Position numbers and translations under genes: made by a program | Notes under the pieces: generated by a model | The model's input: only the letters and a program-made list of their open reading frames with translations | Told to the model about the DNA's origin: nothing | Database searches by the model: none | Source: JANXQE01 sp035651635 | GTDB taxonomy: Bacteria > Verrucomicrobiota > Verrucomicrobiia > Limisphaerales > UBA8199 | Direction: 5' to 3' | NCBI GenBank assembly: GCA_035651635.1 | Contig: DASRFK010000104.1 | Coordinates: 1 to 64,000, forward strand | DNA: 64,000 nucleotides | In this document: piece by piece, positions 25,219 through 34,249 of the stretch | Position numbering within the stretch: position 1 is the stretch's first letter | How the letters are laid out: every line of letters starts with the position of its first letter

Positions 25219-28089
25219 TCATTTCGACGCGGAAAACGGCGGCACACCGGGCGAGTTCAGCTCCGGCGCTCCCGGGCGCTGCAGCGAATAGATCACCGTG
25301 GCTTGCGCTGCATGGTCGGCCGCAGGATCGGCTCGCCGCGCCAGGGTAATCGCCCGATCCCGCGCATTGTCGTCCGGTCGGTACTTCTCATGCTCACGCC
25401 GATGCAGGGCAGCTTTGGGTTCGTCCCCGAGCTGGGAGTACACCAAGGATAGTCCGTAGTGCGCGGTTACATTTTCTGAATCAAGCAACAGCGTTTTCTC
25501 AAACTGCGCCGCGGCTTCGCCTAAAGTTTGCCTCTGCTTCTCGGGATTGCTCCGTTCTGTTTTGGCCTTCTCGAAGTACGCCTGGCCCAGCTCGTTGATG
25601 ACTTCGTAATCCTTGCTGAAATCGAAGCCCCGTTTGTCCAATTCGGGATAGCGATCTTCCAGGATGCTGCGGAAGTCGCTGATGGCGCGATCCAGATACC
25701 CATTCTGTTTGTTCACCAGCCCGTTGAACCAGGCCACCGTCCAGCGCGGCGCCGGCGGATTAAAGGCCAGCGCCCGTTGGAGCGCCGCCACCGCGTCGTC
25801 CAGCCGGCCTTCCTTAAAGTATACCCGCGCCAGGTTCACCGGCCCGTCGGCCCGCCCCAGTTTTTCAACCTGCTCGAAGGCTTGCGCGGCCTGAATGAGC
25901 TCGCCTTTCTCGGCTCCACGGTCGGTGCTTTCAAGTAACAACCCGATGCCGTAGTCGTTCCACCGCTGCCACTCGGGAATCGCTGGAGCTGGGATAGTCG
26001 TCACCGCCGAGTTTCCCAAGTCGACAGGAAACGTGATCTCATCGGCGGCAATGGTGACGATCGGCAGGTCATTGGTCACGCTGAAGGGGCCGTCCTTGGT
26101 GTAATTGCTGCCAAACACGTAGTTCATGTAAATCGTGTCGAATTTGCGATATTGCAATTTAACCTGCACCGTCACCGGCTCTTTTTGTTCATTCGGCACG
26201 GTGAGTTCGTAATGCACAACCTGCCCGGCGCCGGGCGGAATCTGATGATTGTAAAGCGGGGTGAAAATGTCCTGGGGATTGCGACGGTCAATGCGGTTAC
26301 CGTCGCGATCAAGCATGTACACATTCACGAAGTGAGACCAGGGATCGACCTCCTTATGCGGACCCAGGCCTCCGCTTCGGCCCACGATCTTTCCGCCGCT
26401 CGTCACTTTGGCGTCCGTCCACACCTCATTGGAATCCACCGTTCCCTGGGTAAACGGATGCCCAAGCTTGAGCGTGCGCAAGACCACCTCGAGCAGGTAA
26501 TGTTCCCCGGGTTTGAGCGACGGGATACGGGGCCGCAACGGCGCCAAAAGCGGGGCATCGATCGTGCCTCCTTCTTTGATCCCGAAGATGTCCACGCGCA
26601 GCGTGTCTTTCAGATACGCTTCTTCGACCTTCACAATATCCGGCTCATTGCGAATCGCCGCCAGGCCGGTGTTGGCCGCGGGGAAAAGATGGTCGTGGAT
26701 GTAGCGCGTTGAAGCGTTCGTCGGGTTGAAAAAGTTCGCCCCAAAGTCCTGTGACGCCTTGATCGGCATGTGACAGCCGGCGCAATTCTGCACCGCCTTT
26801 TCCGGATAATAGAAACTGCGCGCGCCATGGCCTGAAACGCCGCTAAGCAAGTACGTGTCGTAGTGATTTTGGCCGCGCAGGAATTCCTTGTACTTATTCA
26901 AGTCCTGCGGAATGCTCACCTTGTGACAGGTCGAGCAGAACTCCGCCGTCCGCATAAAAGGTTTGAGGAACGTCTTTTTGTGAAACTCGGGCTTAGCTTT
27001 GACCAATTGCTGGTTGATGTAATGCAGAAAGCGGTTGGTGCTATAGGCGAACGGATAATGGATCGGCTCGTCAATGGTGTAGTCGGCATTGCCAATCGTG
27101 CTGTTAACGTGCGTGATGGCATGACAGGAGGTGCAGGTGATCCCGGACAGCGCCGTCGGGTCGTTCACGTCATCAAACTTGGGATTGTCGAATGCGCCGC
27201 TGAAAAAAGGGACCACATCATGGCAGCCCGCGCACCAGCGGGCGGCTTTGACATTGCCGTCACGTTTCAAGGCGACCTGGCGCGTTTCCCGCACACTGAA
27301 GAGATACGGCTTGTTATTGAAGGAGCTGAAATGGTGGGCGCTGTGGAACCAACTTTTGTAGGCGTCCTGGTGACAGTTCAGACAATATTTGTCCATCATC
27401 AGCGTGCGCGCCGGAATGAAATTGCCTGAAGCCGTGCGCGCCATCGAAGGCAGGAAATATTTCTTCCCTTCAACCGAGCCGATTTGGTTCTTCCTCGGAT
27501 GCGCTGAATGGAGCAGGACCATGGCCAAAACACCCACGCCCATCGCCGCACCCCAGCGCAATCCGATTTGCCACTTGATCCGCGGCCCGGCCAGGCGATG
27601 CAGGATGTACAACCATACCGCTAGAATGGGCGTCAGCACGTGGGCCCAGTACGCCACCGAACGCAGCCGCGGATCTTTCAAACCGAGGTTCTTGAATTGG
27701 AAGATATCGATTCGGGTCAGCAACAAACCGGTGATGATCAGAACCAGGCTCGTCGCAAACAGAAGGTAACCGACTTTGACCGCGCGCCGGTTCGGCCGGT
27801 TATGCGCGTTCTTGATGTGAATAGCCCCGAAGATCACCACCGGCAGCACAATCAGCAGGCCCAGCACCAGGTGCGTCCCGAACATGACCATGTAAAACCA
27901 ATTCTGGTAGGTGGTGTTCGAATCGCTCTTGAGCCATTCCAAGAATGTGATGGCACTCAGATAAATGGAATTCGCCGCCAGCACCGCCACCGTGCCAAAA
28001 ATCGCATACAGCAAAATCCGCAGGCGTGGACCTACGGCGCGCACGTACTTCTTCCTCGGTGCGGGATGGTTGTCTCCGACAGGGGTCAT
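25219..28089 (-). CDS. membrane cytochrome b-like / pentahaem cytochrome c / TPR fusion protein
   Basis: From the ATG at 28089 the product is 956 residues. Five membrane helices occupy about residues 20-210, with His residues in or near helices (FGTHLV, YWAHV, YILHRLAG) that could bind b haem. The periplasmic middle has five CxxCH c-haem motifs: CLNCH, CAGCH, CTSCH, CSTCH and CAGCH, between about 230 and 440. A beta-rich region follows, and the last 250 residues form TPR helices. Inferred role: passing electrons between the membrane quinone pool and periplasmic or extracellular partners, with the TPRs recruiting a protein. The start at 28155 (TTG) would add 22 residues. I know no named enzyme with exactly this layout. 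Confidence 0.75.
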   Translation of the reverse strand: MTPVGDNHPAPRKKYVRAVGPRLRILLYAIFGTVAVLAANSIYLSAITFLEWLKSDSNTTYQNWFYMVMFGTHLVLGLLIVLPVVIFGAIHIKNAHNRPNRRAVKVGYLLFATSLVLIITGLLLTRIDIFQFKNLGLKDPRLRSVAYWAHVLTPILAVWLYILHRLAGPRIKWQIGLRWGAAMGVGVLAMVLLHSAHPRKNQIGSVEGKKYFLPSMARTASGNFIPARTLMMDKYCLNCHQDAYKSWFHSAHHFSSFNNKPYLFSVRETRQVALKRDGNVKAARWCAGCHDVVPFFSGAFDNPKFDDVNDPTALSGITCTSCHAITHVNSTIGNADYTIDEPIHYPFAYSTNRFLHYINQQLVKAKPEFHKKTFLKPFMRTAEFCSTCHKVSIPQDLNKYKEFLRGQNHYDTYLLSGVSGHGARSFYYPEKAVQNCAGCHMPIKASQDFGANFFNPTNASTRYIHDHLFPAANTGLAAIRNEPDIVKVEEAYLKDTLRVDIFGIKEGGTIDAPLLAPLRPRIPSLKPGEHYLLEVVLRTLKLGHPFTQGTVDSNEVWTDAKVTSGGKIVGRSGGLGPHKEVDPWSHFVNVYMLDRDGNRIDRRNPQDIFTPLYNHQIPPGAGQVVHYELTVPNEQKEPVTVQVKLQYRKFDTIYMNYVFGSNYTKDGPFSVTNDLPIVTIAADEITFPVDLGNSAVTTIPAPAIPEWQRWNDYGIGLLLESTDRGAEKGELIQAAQAFEQVEKLGRADGPVNLARVYFKEGRLDDAVAALQRALAFNPPAPRWTVAWFNGLVNKQNGYLDRAISDFRSILEDRYPELDKRGFDFSKDYEVINELGQAYFEKAKTERSNPEKQRQTLGEAAAQFEKTLLLDSENVTAHYGLSLVYSQLGDEPKAALHRREHEKYRPDDNARDRAITLARRADPAADHAAQATVIYSLQRPGAPELNSPGVPPFSASK

Positions 28090-28216
28090 TTCCAGCAACT
28101 CAGCGTGTAGCGCGCCCCTGGTAACAGCCTCCCAAGGCGGCGCAGTTCGAGCCAACGGCCTCGAATGAGGTATCAGGTCGCATTTTGGCGCTCATAAGCC
28201 AAATAATGATAAAAAC

Positions 28217-28253
28217 AGCCGTCCAACCCTATGTAAAAGGGCCAGACGGCTGG
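28217..28253. repeat. hairpin CAGCCGTC/GACGGCTG
   Basis: Perfect 8-base arms (28217-28224 and 28246-28253) flank a 21-base loop, 128 bases upstream of the cytochrome start. It could be a terminator for the haloperoxidase transcript arriving on the minus strand, although no T-run follows. Confidence 0.4.
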
Positions 28254-28287
28254 TTTGGTGGTACCAACGGCAACCGCAGAGACTCAT

Positions 28288-28384
28288 CCCCGCAGATTCG
28301 GGGCAACCGCAGATAATAAACAGGAGCAGACGACTTAATCGTAATTCGTGATTCGCGTATCTGGGGTTGCCTGAATCCGTGCGG
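28288..28384. repeat. terminal-inverted-repeat element, first copy (family B)
   Basis: The left arm contains CCCCGCAGATTCGGGGCAACCG and the right arm GTTGCCTGAATCCGTGCGG; their ends are complementary with few mismatches. The interior is AT-richer than the surroundings. It forms a tandem pair with the next element. No ORF is present. Confidence 0.6.
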
Positions 28385-28396
28385 ATGGCCCTGGTT

Positions 28397-28497
28397 CCCG
28401 CAGATTCAGGGCAACTGCGGATGAAAAGAGCAGAGGGCCTGCACTGGTCATCACAAGTTACTTTTCAAGTATCTGCGGTCGCCCTGAATCTGTGGGG
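28397..28497. repeat. terminal-inverted-repeat element, second copy (family B)
   Basis: The left arm at 28397-28422 (CCCGCAGATTCAGGGCAACT...) pairs with the right arm at 28471-28497 (...GCCCTGAATCTGTGGGG) along about 25 bases with a few mismatches. It lies 20 bases from the haloperoxidase stop. Being short, without a gene and with long arms, it resembles a MITE or a large REP. Confidence 0.6.
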
Positions 28498-28517
28498 ATT
28501 GCGACCCGGTTTGCGGT

Positions 28518-30647
28518 CTATTGCCCCAGCAAGCAAACGGCGCGATAGAATTTATGCGGCGCCGAGACTGGGTTAGTCGCCATCAGCCAGTCATGCAATG
28601 CCAGCGTCGCGCTGCCCGGCTCGTCGGCGAACGGCACATTAAGATCCGTGGTCGACTGGAGCTTATAATAGAGACCTCTCGACACTCGGAACTGGATTTG
28701 CGTTGTGGCCTCCGTGGATTGGGCCAGTTGCAAGGTTATGGGCGCGTGCAGGATTGAACCGTCAAAATATTGCTTGGCCAATGCCCAGACCGTCTGGCCC
28801 ACTTCCGAACCGACTCGACGCCCGGTGAAATCGTCCACCGGTGGATGGATCCCACCCCAAATTCGCGAAATTCCCGCTTGGTCCGCCGCGTCGAAGTAGC
28901 TGGCCCACTGAAGCATTACCGGCGCGGTCGGCCCTTGCTCAAAGGCGAGCGACGTTACTGTGTAACTTCCCAACCCTCCCGGGAAGTACGGCGAGCCGGT
29001 GATGCCGGCCAGCACCTCGGCCGCAGCTCGGCTGAAAGTGCTGTGGCCGGAAATGTAGCCCGGGAAGGCGGGGGTGACGAAATTGGTTTTTTGATACGTA
29101 ATCCAATTATCGGCGTGTATCCAAGTCACCCCGCTATGCTGGTTGGCAGGATCGCCCGGAGGACCGGGCCACGCCAGAACCGCAATTTTGCCAGGAGTCA
29201 GTCCCGCATGCCGTCCGGATGCGACCGAATCGGCCGTAACCAGTTCGATCAAATTGGTGATCAGCGGCAAGCCGTTCGTGCTATAGGAAGGCAAATTCGG
29301 GTCACTGGATTGTCCGTTTCCGCCCAGGTACCGCACCGCCGTCAACGGCCGCCAGCCATCGTAGTACCGTTTAAGCCCCCACGCAGCGCAGGCGGCGTCG
29401 TGCACCGCGGCATTGATCGCGAAGTACACCTTCACATCCCATTCCAAGTCATCCACCACTGGACCGACTCCCCCGATGCGTTTGACTGTGAGCGGATTAT
29501 CCGCCACTCCGTTGGCAATGACATTCCAATGGCCAGGCGGCGTTTCTGAGCTGGGTCCATCAGCCCAAAACTCGGCCAGGACACGCGCGAAATCCCCACG
29601 ACGAACAAGGTTCGGTGTGTATGGGAGCGAGGTGACAGGATTGAGGGCATGTCCTGTTCCATCATTTAAACCGAGCGTGTTGTTGCCGAATGCAGCCGGT
29701 GAAATGTCCAGTGTTACGCCATCGTCGGGCGTTAATTGGCTGCTGCGCCGGATCATCTCCACTACGTTGGTAACGAACGCCTCGTTGTTGCCTCGATTGA
29801 AGTAGGGCGGCGGGCCGGGATCTATCCAGGGCTTGGTCGTATCGATGCGGCTCAAGGCGAACGGCCGCACGGTCAGCCATTGGGCGCCCAGGTAGTTTTG
29901 AATCGGTCCTTGGGGAAAACCGTTCTGATCCACGGCGTTGACGATCTGAAGACGTTGCCAGTGATTAATATCGACGACCGTGTGATTGGTCCCATCGGTG
30001 ATTCCCTCTAAGCCAGTGGCCAGTGGCGGATTGATATAAACGTAGCCGCCCTGCGAAACCGGGTAGTCCGGGTAAGGAGCGGCTTGGGTTCCGTTCGTCT
30101 GCCGTGAGCCGTCGTCGCTGAACCATGCCGACACGGCGTCATAGATGGAATTGCCCAGGCCTGCCGGGGTCGAGGTGTCGCGTGAGACGTTATTGGTATC
30201 GTAACCCAGCGCCGACATTTGAGCATCATCGGCCGCCAGGGTCGTTGCCGCCGTTTTTGAGTAAAAATGGCGTTCCTTCAGAATGCGGTATGCCGCGTAG
30301 CTGATCGCCTCGTTGCGCGCCGCGTTGATATCCGCCGCGGTGTGTTTCTTATGATAGATGAAGCCAACCACATTGCTATCGTACGCTGCCCAGGCATCGT
30401 ACATACATACCGACAGGCTGAAAAGATTCCGCGCCTGCGCGGGGGGATGCGGCGTGTCGGTTCGAATTGCCGACAGCGCGCGTTCATCCCATACCCGGGC
30501 CACACTGTTGGAGGCTGTCGCCTGAAGTTGTGCTGTAGTGCTTAAGCCAAAGAACACGGAACTGACTAAGCACAGCAACCGAGGGTGCCGGGCCAGAAGA
30601 CCTGCGGCGGCAGAAAGTGAAGGAGTTAACCTTTTTTTGCTGATCAT
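28518..30647 (-). CDS. vanadium-dependent haloperoxidase-like phosphatase (PAP2 superfamily)
   Basis: From the ATG at 30647 the product is 709 residues with a signal peptide, so it is exported. The vanadate/phosphate pocket of the family is visible: KRYYDGWRPLTAVRY near residue 440, SGHSTFSRAAAEVL near 540, and ISRIWGGIHPPVDDFTGRR near 605, giving Lys/Arg, Ser-Gly-His and Arg-His ligands. Vanadium haloperoxidases oxidise halides with H2O2, and related proteins are acid phosphatases. The sequence does not show which activity applies. The final 80 residues form an Ig/fibronectin-like tail similar to that of other secreted proteins in this phylum. Confidence 0.8.
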   Translation of the reverse strand: MISKKRLTPSLSAAAGLLARHPRLLCLVSSVFFGLSTTAQLQATASNSVARVWDERALSAIRTDTPHPPAQARNLFSLSVCMYDAWAAYDSNVVGFIYHKKHTAADINAARNEAISYAAYRILKERHFYSKTAATTLAADDAQMSALGYDTNNVSRDTSTPAGLGNSIYDAVSAWFSDDGSRQTNGTQAAPYPDYPVSQGGYVYINPPLATGLEGITDGTNHTVVDINHWQRLQIVNAVDQNGFPQGPIQNYLGAQWLTVRPFALSRIDTTKPWIDPGPPPYFNRGNNEAFVTNVVEMIRRSSQLTPDDGVTLDISPAAFGNNTLGLNDGTGHALNPVTSLPYTPNLVRRGDFARVLAEFWADGPSSETPPGHWNVIANGVADNPLTVKRIGGVGPVVDDLEWDVKVYFAINAAVHDAACAAWGLKRYYDGWRPLTAVRYLGGNGQSSDPNLPSYSTNGLPLITNLIELVTADSVASGRHAGLTPGKIAVLAWPGPPGDPANQHSGVTWIHADNWITYQKTNFVTPAFPGYISGHSTFSRAAAEVLAGITGSPYFPGGLGSYTVTSLAFEQGPTAPVMLQWASYFDAADQAGISRIWGGIHPPVDDFTGRRVGSEVGQTVWALAKQYFDGSILHAPITLQLAQSTEATTQIQFRVSRGLYYKLQSTTDLNVPFADEPGSATLALHDWLMATNPVSAPHKFYRAVCLLGQ

Positions 30648-30801
30648 GAAGCAATTATGGTAAAGTGCCCATGCAGCGGGAGGCAAAAGGGCCAGGCTGC
30701 CCCTTTTCCGGTACCGGTGGCTGACTCTCAGGGATGGTCTGTCTCGGAGTTCCCGCCAATTTTCAAGTGATGTGACCGGGTCCTTGTGTTAAAGTTCCCC
30801 T

Positions 30802-31245
30802 ATGAAATGCCCGGCCTGCTTCAATGAGTTGAGCCAAACCCAAGTCGGCAGCGTGGTGGTGGATGTCTGCCAGGGTGGTTGTGGCGGGATTTGGTTCGAC
30901 GCTTTCGAGTTGCAACGCGTCGACGAAGAGGACGAGTTGGCGGGAGAACCTCTTCTCCAGATCAAACGCGATGAAACGATCGTGGTGGACACCTCACGAA
31001 AACGCGAATGTCCCCGCTGCCCCCAAATCCGGCTGCACCGGCACTTTTTCAGCGCCAGGCGCCGAGTCGAAGTCGATCAGTGCCCCAACTGTGGCGGTTA
31101 CTGGCTGGATGCCGGCGAATTGGCCCAAATCCGAGCCGAAAAAGCGGAGACCGCGCGGGCGCAAGAACTACGCGGCGCAACACTCTCGGGTGCGGATATT
31201 CGCTACCTGTACCGGCTTAAGAATCAGTCCCGCAAAACCTCGTAA
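30802..31245 (+). CDS. zf-TFIIB domain protein with two zinc ribbons
   Basis: This 147-residue protein has two zinc ribbons. The first is CPAC...CQGGCGGIWFD near residues 3-33. The second is CPRC...CPNCGGYWLDAGEL near 70-110, each followed by the acidic helix typical of zf-TFIIB proteins. Function is unknown; nucleic-acid or protein binding is usual for zinc ribbons. The ATG at 30802 is the first codon of the domain. It converges on the next gene with a 29-base gap. Confidence 0.85.
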   Translation: MKCPACFNELSQTQVGSVVVDVCQGGCGGIWFDAFELQRVDEEDELAGEPLLQIKRDETIVVDTSRKRECPRCPQIRLHRHFFSARRRVEVDQCPNCGGYWLDAGELAQIRAEKAETARAQELRGATLSGADIRYLYRLKNQSRKTS

Positions 31246-31274
31246 CTGACTTCCCTATTCTTCTCGTCACGGCC

Positions 31275-33320
31275 TCACCGTCCATTTCGGCCCGAAGACG
31301 AGCTGGAATGTGAGCTCGACGGTGCGGATGGCGCAGAAGGGGCCGGAGCGGCGGGCCGGGCCGACACGGATGGCGCAGGAGCTGAGGGTTGCGAATACGA
31401 GTTCGGCCGAGATGGGGCTGACCAACTCGGAGCCGAGTAAGAGCGTTGGGGTGTGTAACTGGGAGAATACCGTGGCACTTCGGCCGCCGGTGGGCGCTGC
31501 ACCGGCTGATAATTTCTTTCGGTCATATCATTGCGTGCGCCCCCAACGGCTGCGGGCACCGCACCGTTTCCCCGGAACCACGACGGTTGAGGCGAGCTCG
31601 ACACTGTTCCTCTCCAGTCAGGCCGTTGGTTCTGATATTGATCCGCCGCCGGCCTTCTTTGTGGGACCTGCTCGTCATCTTGCCCAGGTCTGCCCATCGA
31701 CCTGGCCCACTCACCGGCCGTCGAAGCCGATGGAGCTGGATGGGCTGAAGGCGCCGAAGGAGCCGATGGCTGCGACGGGGCTGACGTGGTTCGATTCCTG
31801 CCGCCAATGATCACCAATGAACTGGGTGGAGCAGCCTCGCGTAGCCCTGAAGGTTGAGCACCGCGCAGAATCAGTGGAGAACTTTGCTGCGCCGGCTCGT
31901 TCCGATCCGCGACCGGGCTCAGGCTATTTGCTGAGCGTGTGCTTCGGGATGACCACGGAGCTGCGATGGCGGGTGTGGCGGGTGCCGGAGCAAATCTGGA
32001 AACTGGCCTCAAAGCAGCTGGCTGGTTTGCGACGTGTGGTCGACCTTCCAGGCGCGGCCGAAAGATCGCCAAGGTCTGGCCGCCCCCTTCGAAGCGCTCG
32101 GCCCGGCCGCCGCTAGTGACCGGCTCAGCCGACTCGCGCAATGCTACGGTGTGAATCGGGCGATGGGTCGCGGCCGCAACGCGTGAGGGCGGCAAGCCGT
32201 TGTTAATCACGTGATGGCTGTCGCCGCTGATCCGGGTCGCTACAGTCGATTCTCCGTAAACACGCGCCACTTCCTGTCGCGACAACCTGTGCGTTGCGAG
32301 TTCCCGGTCCTGAAAATGGTTCCAATCGACAAAATGATAATGACTCGGCCGCAAACCGAAGTCGTCCCGGTCCCACACCCCGCGGCCGTGGAATGTTAGT
32401 CCGACGCCGGCGACGTAATGCGCTCCTGGCGGCAGCGGCGCCCACCCGCAATGATGATCGGTGTACCGCCAGCATACCCACGACGGCCCCCACACATGGC
32501 CCGGCACCCAGCACCAGCCCAGCCGCGAATGACGGAACCACGAACCATAATGGAACGGAGCCCAACCCCACGAATAATCTGATAACCAGTACCAGCCACA
32601 ATCCGAGTAGACCCAGTGACCGCAATCGAAGTATGGCTGCCACCCGGAGTTGACCGCCACCGCCGTGGGTTGCCAGCAGCGGCCGTAGCCTTCCACATCG
32701 ACCCAATTGCCATAGGGCGCCAGAGAATCGTAAAACATGTCGCCGGACCCACCCTCTGCCGGCGTTAACGGCGCTTCCACGGGATAGCCTCCAGGACCCT
32801 CGGGCGGAGGCATTTGCTCCGCAGGCGGAGCTGGCATTTGCTCCGGCTCAGGCTGAGGAGGAGGAGCTGTGGCGGCCGCGAAAGAGCCTTTCAATTCCTG
32901 ATCCCGTTGGATCATGGCCGTAACCACTGCGCCCGGCACGCCGATGTCGTTGAGGTAAATGATCTCCTCCGCGCCCAGGTTGAACGTGTGAACTGAATTG
33001 GTCACGTACGCCAGCAACACCGATTCGTTCACGCCTGAATTGGCTAGCTTGATAACTTCGCCAACCGGACCGGTCGGTTTTATCGTGGTTGGCAAAGGTT
33101 TTGCCGCCGACACCAGCGTCGCCGGCGCGTCACTATCCGCGGCCGCGTCCGGCGCCTCCGCCCCCTCCCTGGGCTCCGCCACAGTCTGGTTGATAGAAAT
33201 CGGGGCAGGCTCGCCAGTTACACCTGCCGGTTCCGCAACGGTTTGCAGCCGCAAGCCGGTGAAGGACAACATGCTTAAACTGACTCCCAGGTTCCAGGTC
33301 AGGTAAGTCCGGTAGTTCAT
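31275..33320 (-). CDS. secreted WXXGXW-repeat protein (DUF6600-like) with Pro/Ser-rich tail
   Basis: From the ATG at 33320 the protein is 681 residues with an N-terminal signal-like helix (TYLTWNLGVSLSMLSF). About residues 80-140 form a small helical region (EVIKLANSGVNESVLLAYV) resembling the N-terminal helices of such proteins. Residues about 195-320 hold the aromatic block YGNWVDVEGYGRCWQP, WGWAPFHYGSW and WCWVPGHVWGPSWVCW, repeats of Trp/Gly/Tyr typical of DUF6600. The remaining 350 residues are low-complexity Pro/Ala/Ser. A cell-envelope location is inferred, and no enzyme motif is seen. Confidence 0.75.
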   Translation of the reverse strand: MNYRTYLTWNLGVSLSMLSFTGLRLQTVAEPAGVTGEPAPISINQTVAEPREGAEAPDAAADSDAPATLVSAAKPLPTTIKPTGPVGEVIKLANSGVNESVLLAYVTNSVHTFNLGAEEIIYLNDIGVPGAVVTAMIQRDQELKGSFAAATAPPPQPEPEQMPAPPAEQMPPPEGPGGYPVEAPLTPAEGGSGDMFYDSLAPYGNWVDVEGYGRCWQPTAVAVNSGWQPYFDCGHWVYSDCGWYWLSDYSWGWAPFHYGSWFRHSRLGWCWVPGHVWGPSWVCWRYTDHHCGWAPLPPGAHYVAGVGLTFHGRGVWDRDDFGLRPSHYHFVDWNHFQDRELATHRLSRQEVARVYGESTVATRISGDSHHVINNGLPPSRVAAATHRPIHTVALRESAEPVTSGGRAERFEGGGQTLAIFRPRLEGRPHVANQPAALRPVSRFAPAPATPAIAAPWSSRSTRSANSLSPVADRNEPAQQSSPLILRGAQPSGLREAAPPSSLVIIGGRNRTTSAPSQPSAPSAPSAHPAPSASTAGEWARSMGRPGQDDEQVPQRRPAADQYQNQRPDWRGTVSSSPQPSWFRGNGAVPAAVGGARNDMTERNYQPVQRPPAAEVPRYSPSYTPQRSYSAPSWSAPSRPNSYSQPSAPAPSVSARPAAPAPSAPSAPSSSHSSSSSGRNGR

Positions 33321-33395
33321 ACGGGTTTCCGGTAACAAGCTACGCTGGATTGCGTCACCTGTCACTAGATCCGACTGGATTAGAAGGCCAACTAT

Positions 33396-34070
33396 TCAGA
33401 ACAAGAAGCTTAACCCTACCAGTCCGACCACCCCGTTAACCCCGCGGTTGGGGTCGGAAATACCGGCGCAAGACATGTGCAAAAAGCGTGCCTCAAGGGT
33501 CAGCGCTAGGTTGTCGCGCAAAAAGAACTGCGTCCCGACTGTGGCTTGCAAGTTGAACTCGAAGGTGTTGCTCAGGTCCGGTGGCCCAATCGAGGTCGCC
33601 GTCACGCCTGCCCCCGCATCGAAGTAGGGGACCCATCGCGTGCCGGTGGCGAAGTTGTACCGCAGGTGCGGGGCCAGGCCAATCACCCACTCACTAGAAG
33701 GCGAGTATTCAACCCCGCCGAACAGTTCTCCCCGCAATTCCCAATTTCCACGGTAAAAGCGGCCATCCCCTACTGTATGACTTAGCATGTGGCCGTAGGA
33801 AAGGCTCGTCAGCGCGAGGTCGTGAGCCTGAACGCCGCCCAGAAGCGCGATACCGGTTACCGCCCCGGCCATCATTGAAACATTTTGTGCCGAGGAGCGA
33901 AAGCCTTCGCCGATACCGGCCTCCCAAAGGCTCGGAGCCGGCGTCTCGAGTTTGAACGGTTTGTCGGAGGAACTATTCGTCGCCGTCAGTTCAGCGCCCC
34001 GGCAAGACAGCGCCGAAAGCACGCCTACACCAAACCAAACTTTCCTGGATGTCCACATAGCCCTGCCCAT
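33396..34070 (-). CDS. PagL-like lipid A 3-O-deacylase (acyloxyacyl hydrolase)
   Basis: The 224-residue beta-barrel-type protein has a signal peptide (start 34070, alternative ATG 34058). It shows alternating aromatic/hydrophobic strands and ends in F, as outer-membrane barrels do. Near the C-terminus ALTLEARFLHMSCAGISDP followed by NRGVNG reproduces the PagL active site, with the catalytic His-x-Ser pair and the PNxGxN turn. The usual Asn after Ser is Cys here. PagL removes an acyl chain from lipid A in the outer leaflet. It follows the WXXGXW gene's upstream region on the same strand. Confidence 0.8.
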   Translation of the reverse strand: MGRAMWTSRKVWFGVGVLSALSCRGAELTATNSSSDKPFKLETPAPSLWEAGIGEGFRSSAQNVSMMAGAVTGIALLGGVQAHDLALTSLSYGHMLSHTVGDGRFYRGNWELRGELFGGVEYSPSSEWVIGLAPHLRYNFATGTRWVPYFDAGAGVTATSIGPPDLSNTFEFNLQATVGTQFFLRDNLALTLEARFLHMSCAGISDPNRGVNGVVGLVGLSFLF

Positions 34071-34249
34071 ACCCAGCCCGCAAGTTTACCGCCGCGGCCA
34101 AGAAGCCGCAAATACCCAGCCCATCACCACAGTCCGGGGAACATGTACCTCTTACGGTCCGAGCACAAACGGGTCTGCAACCCATATATCCCATTGCGGC
34201 AAGCACGGGCAATCCAAAACCCAAAGCCGATCCTCGCATCACCCGTAGC

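Noticed and set aside
28518..30647. Haloperoxidase as part of a halogenated natural-product cluster
   Set aside because: No synthase, adenylation or tailoring genes lie nearby; it appears to be a lone exported enzyme.
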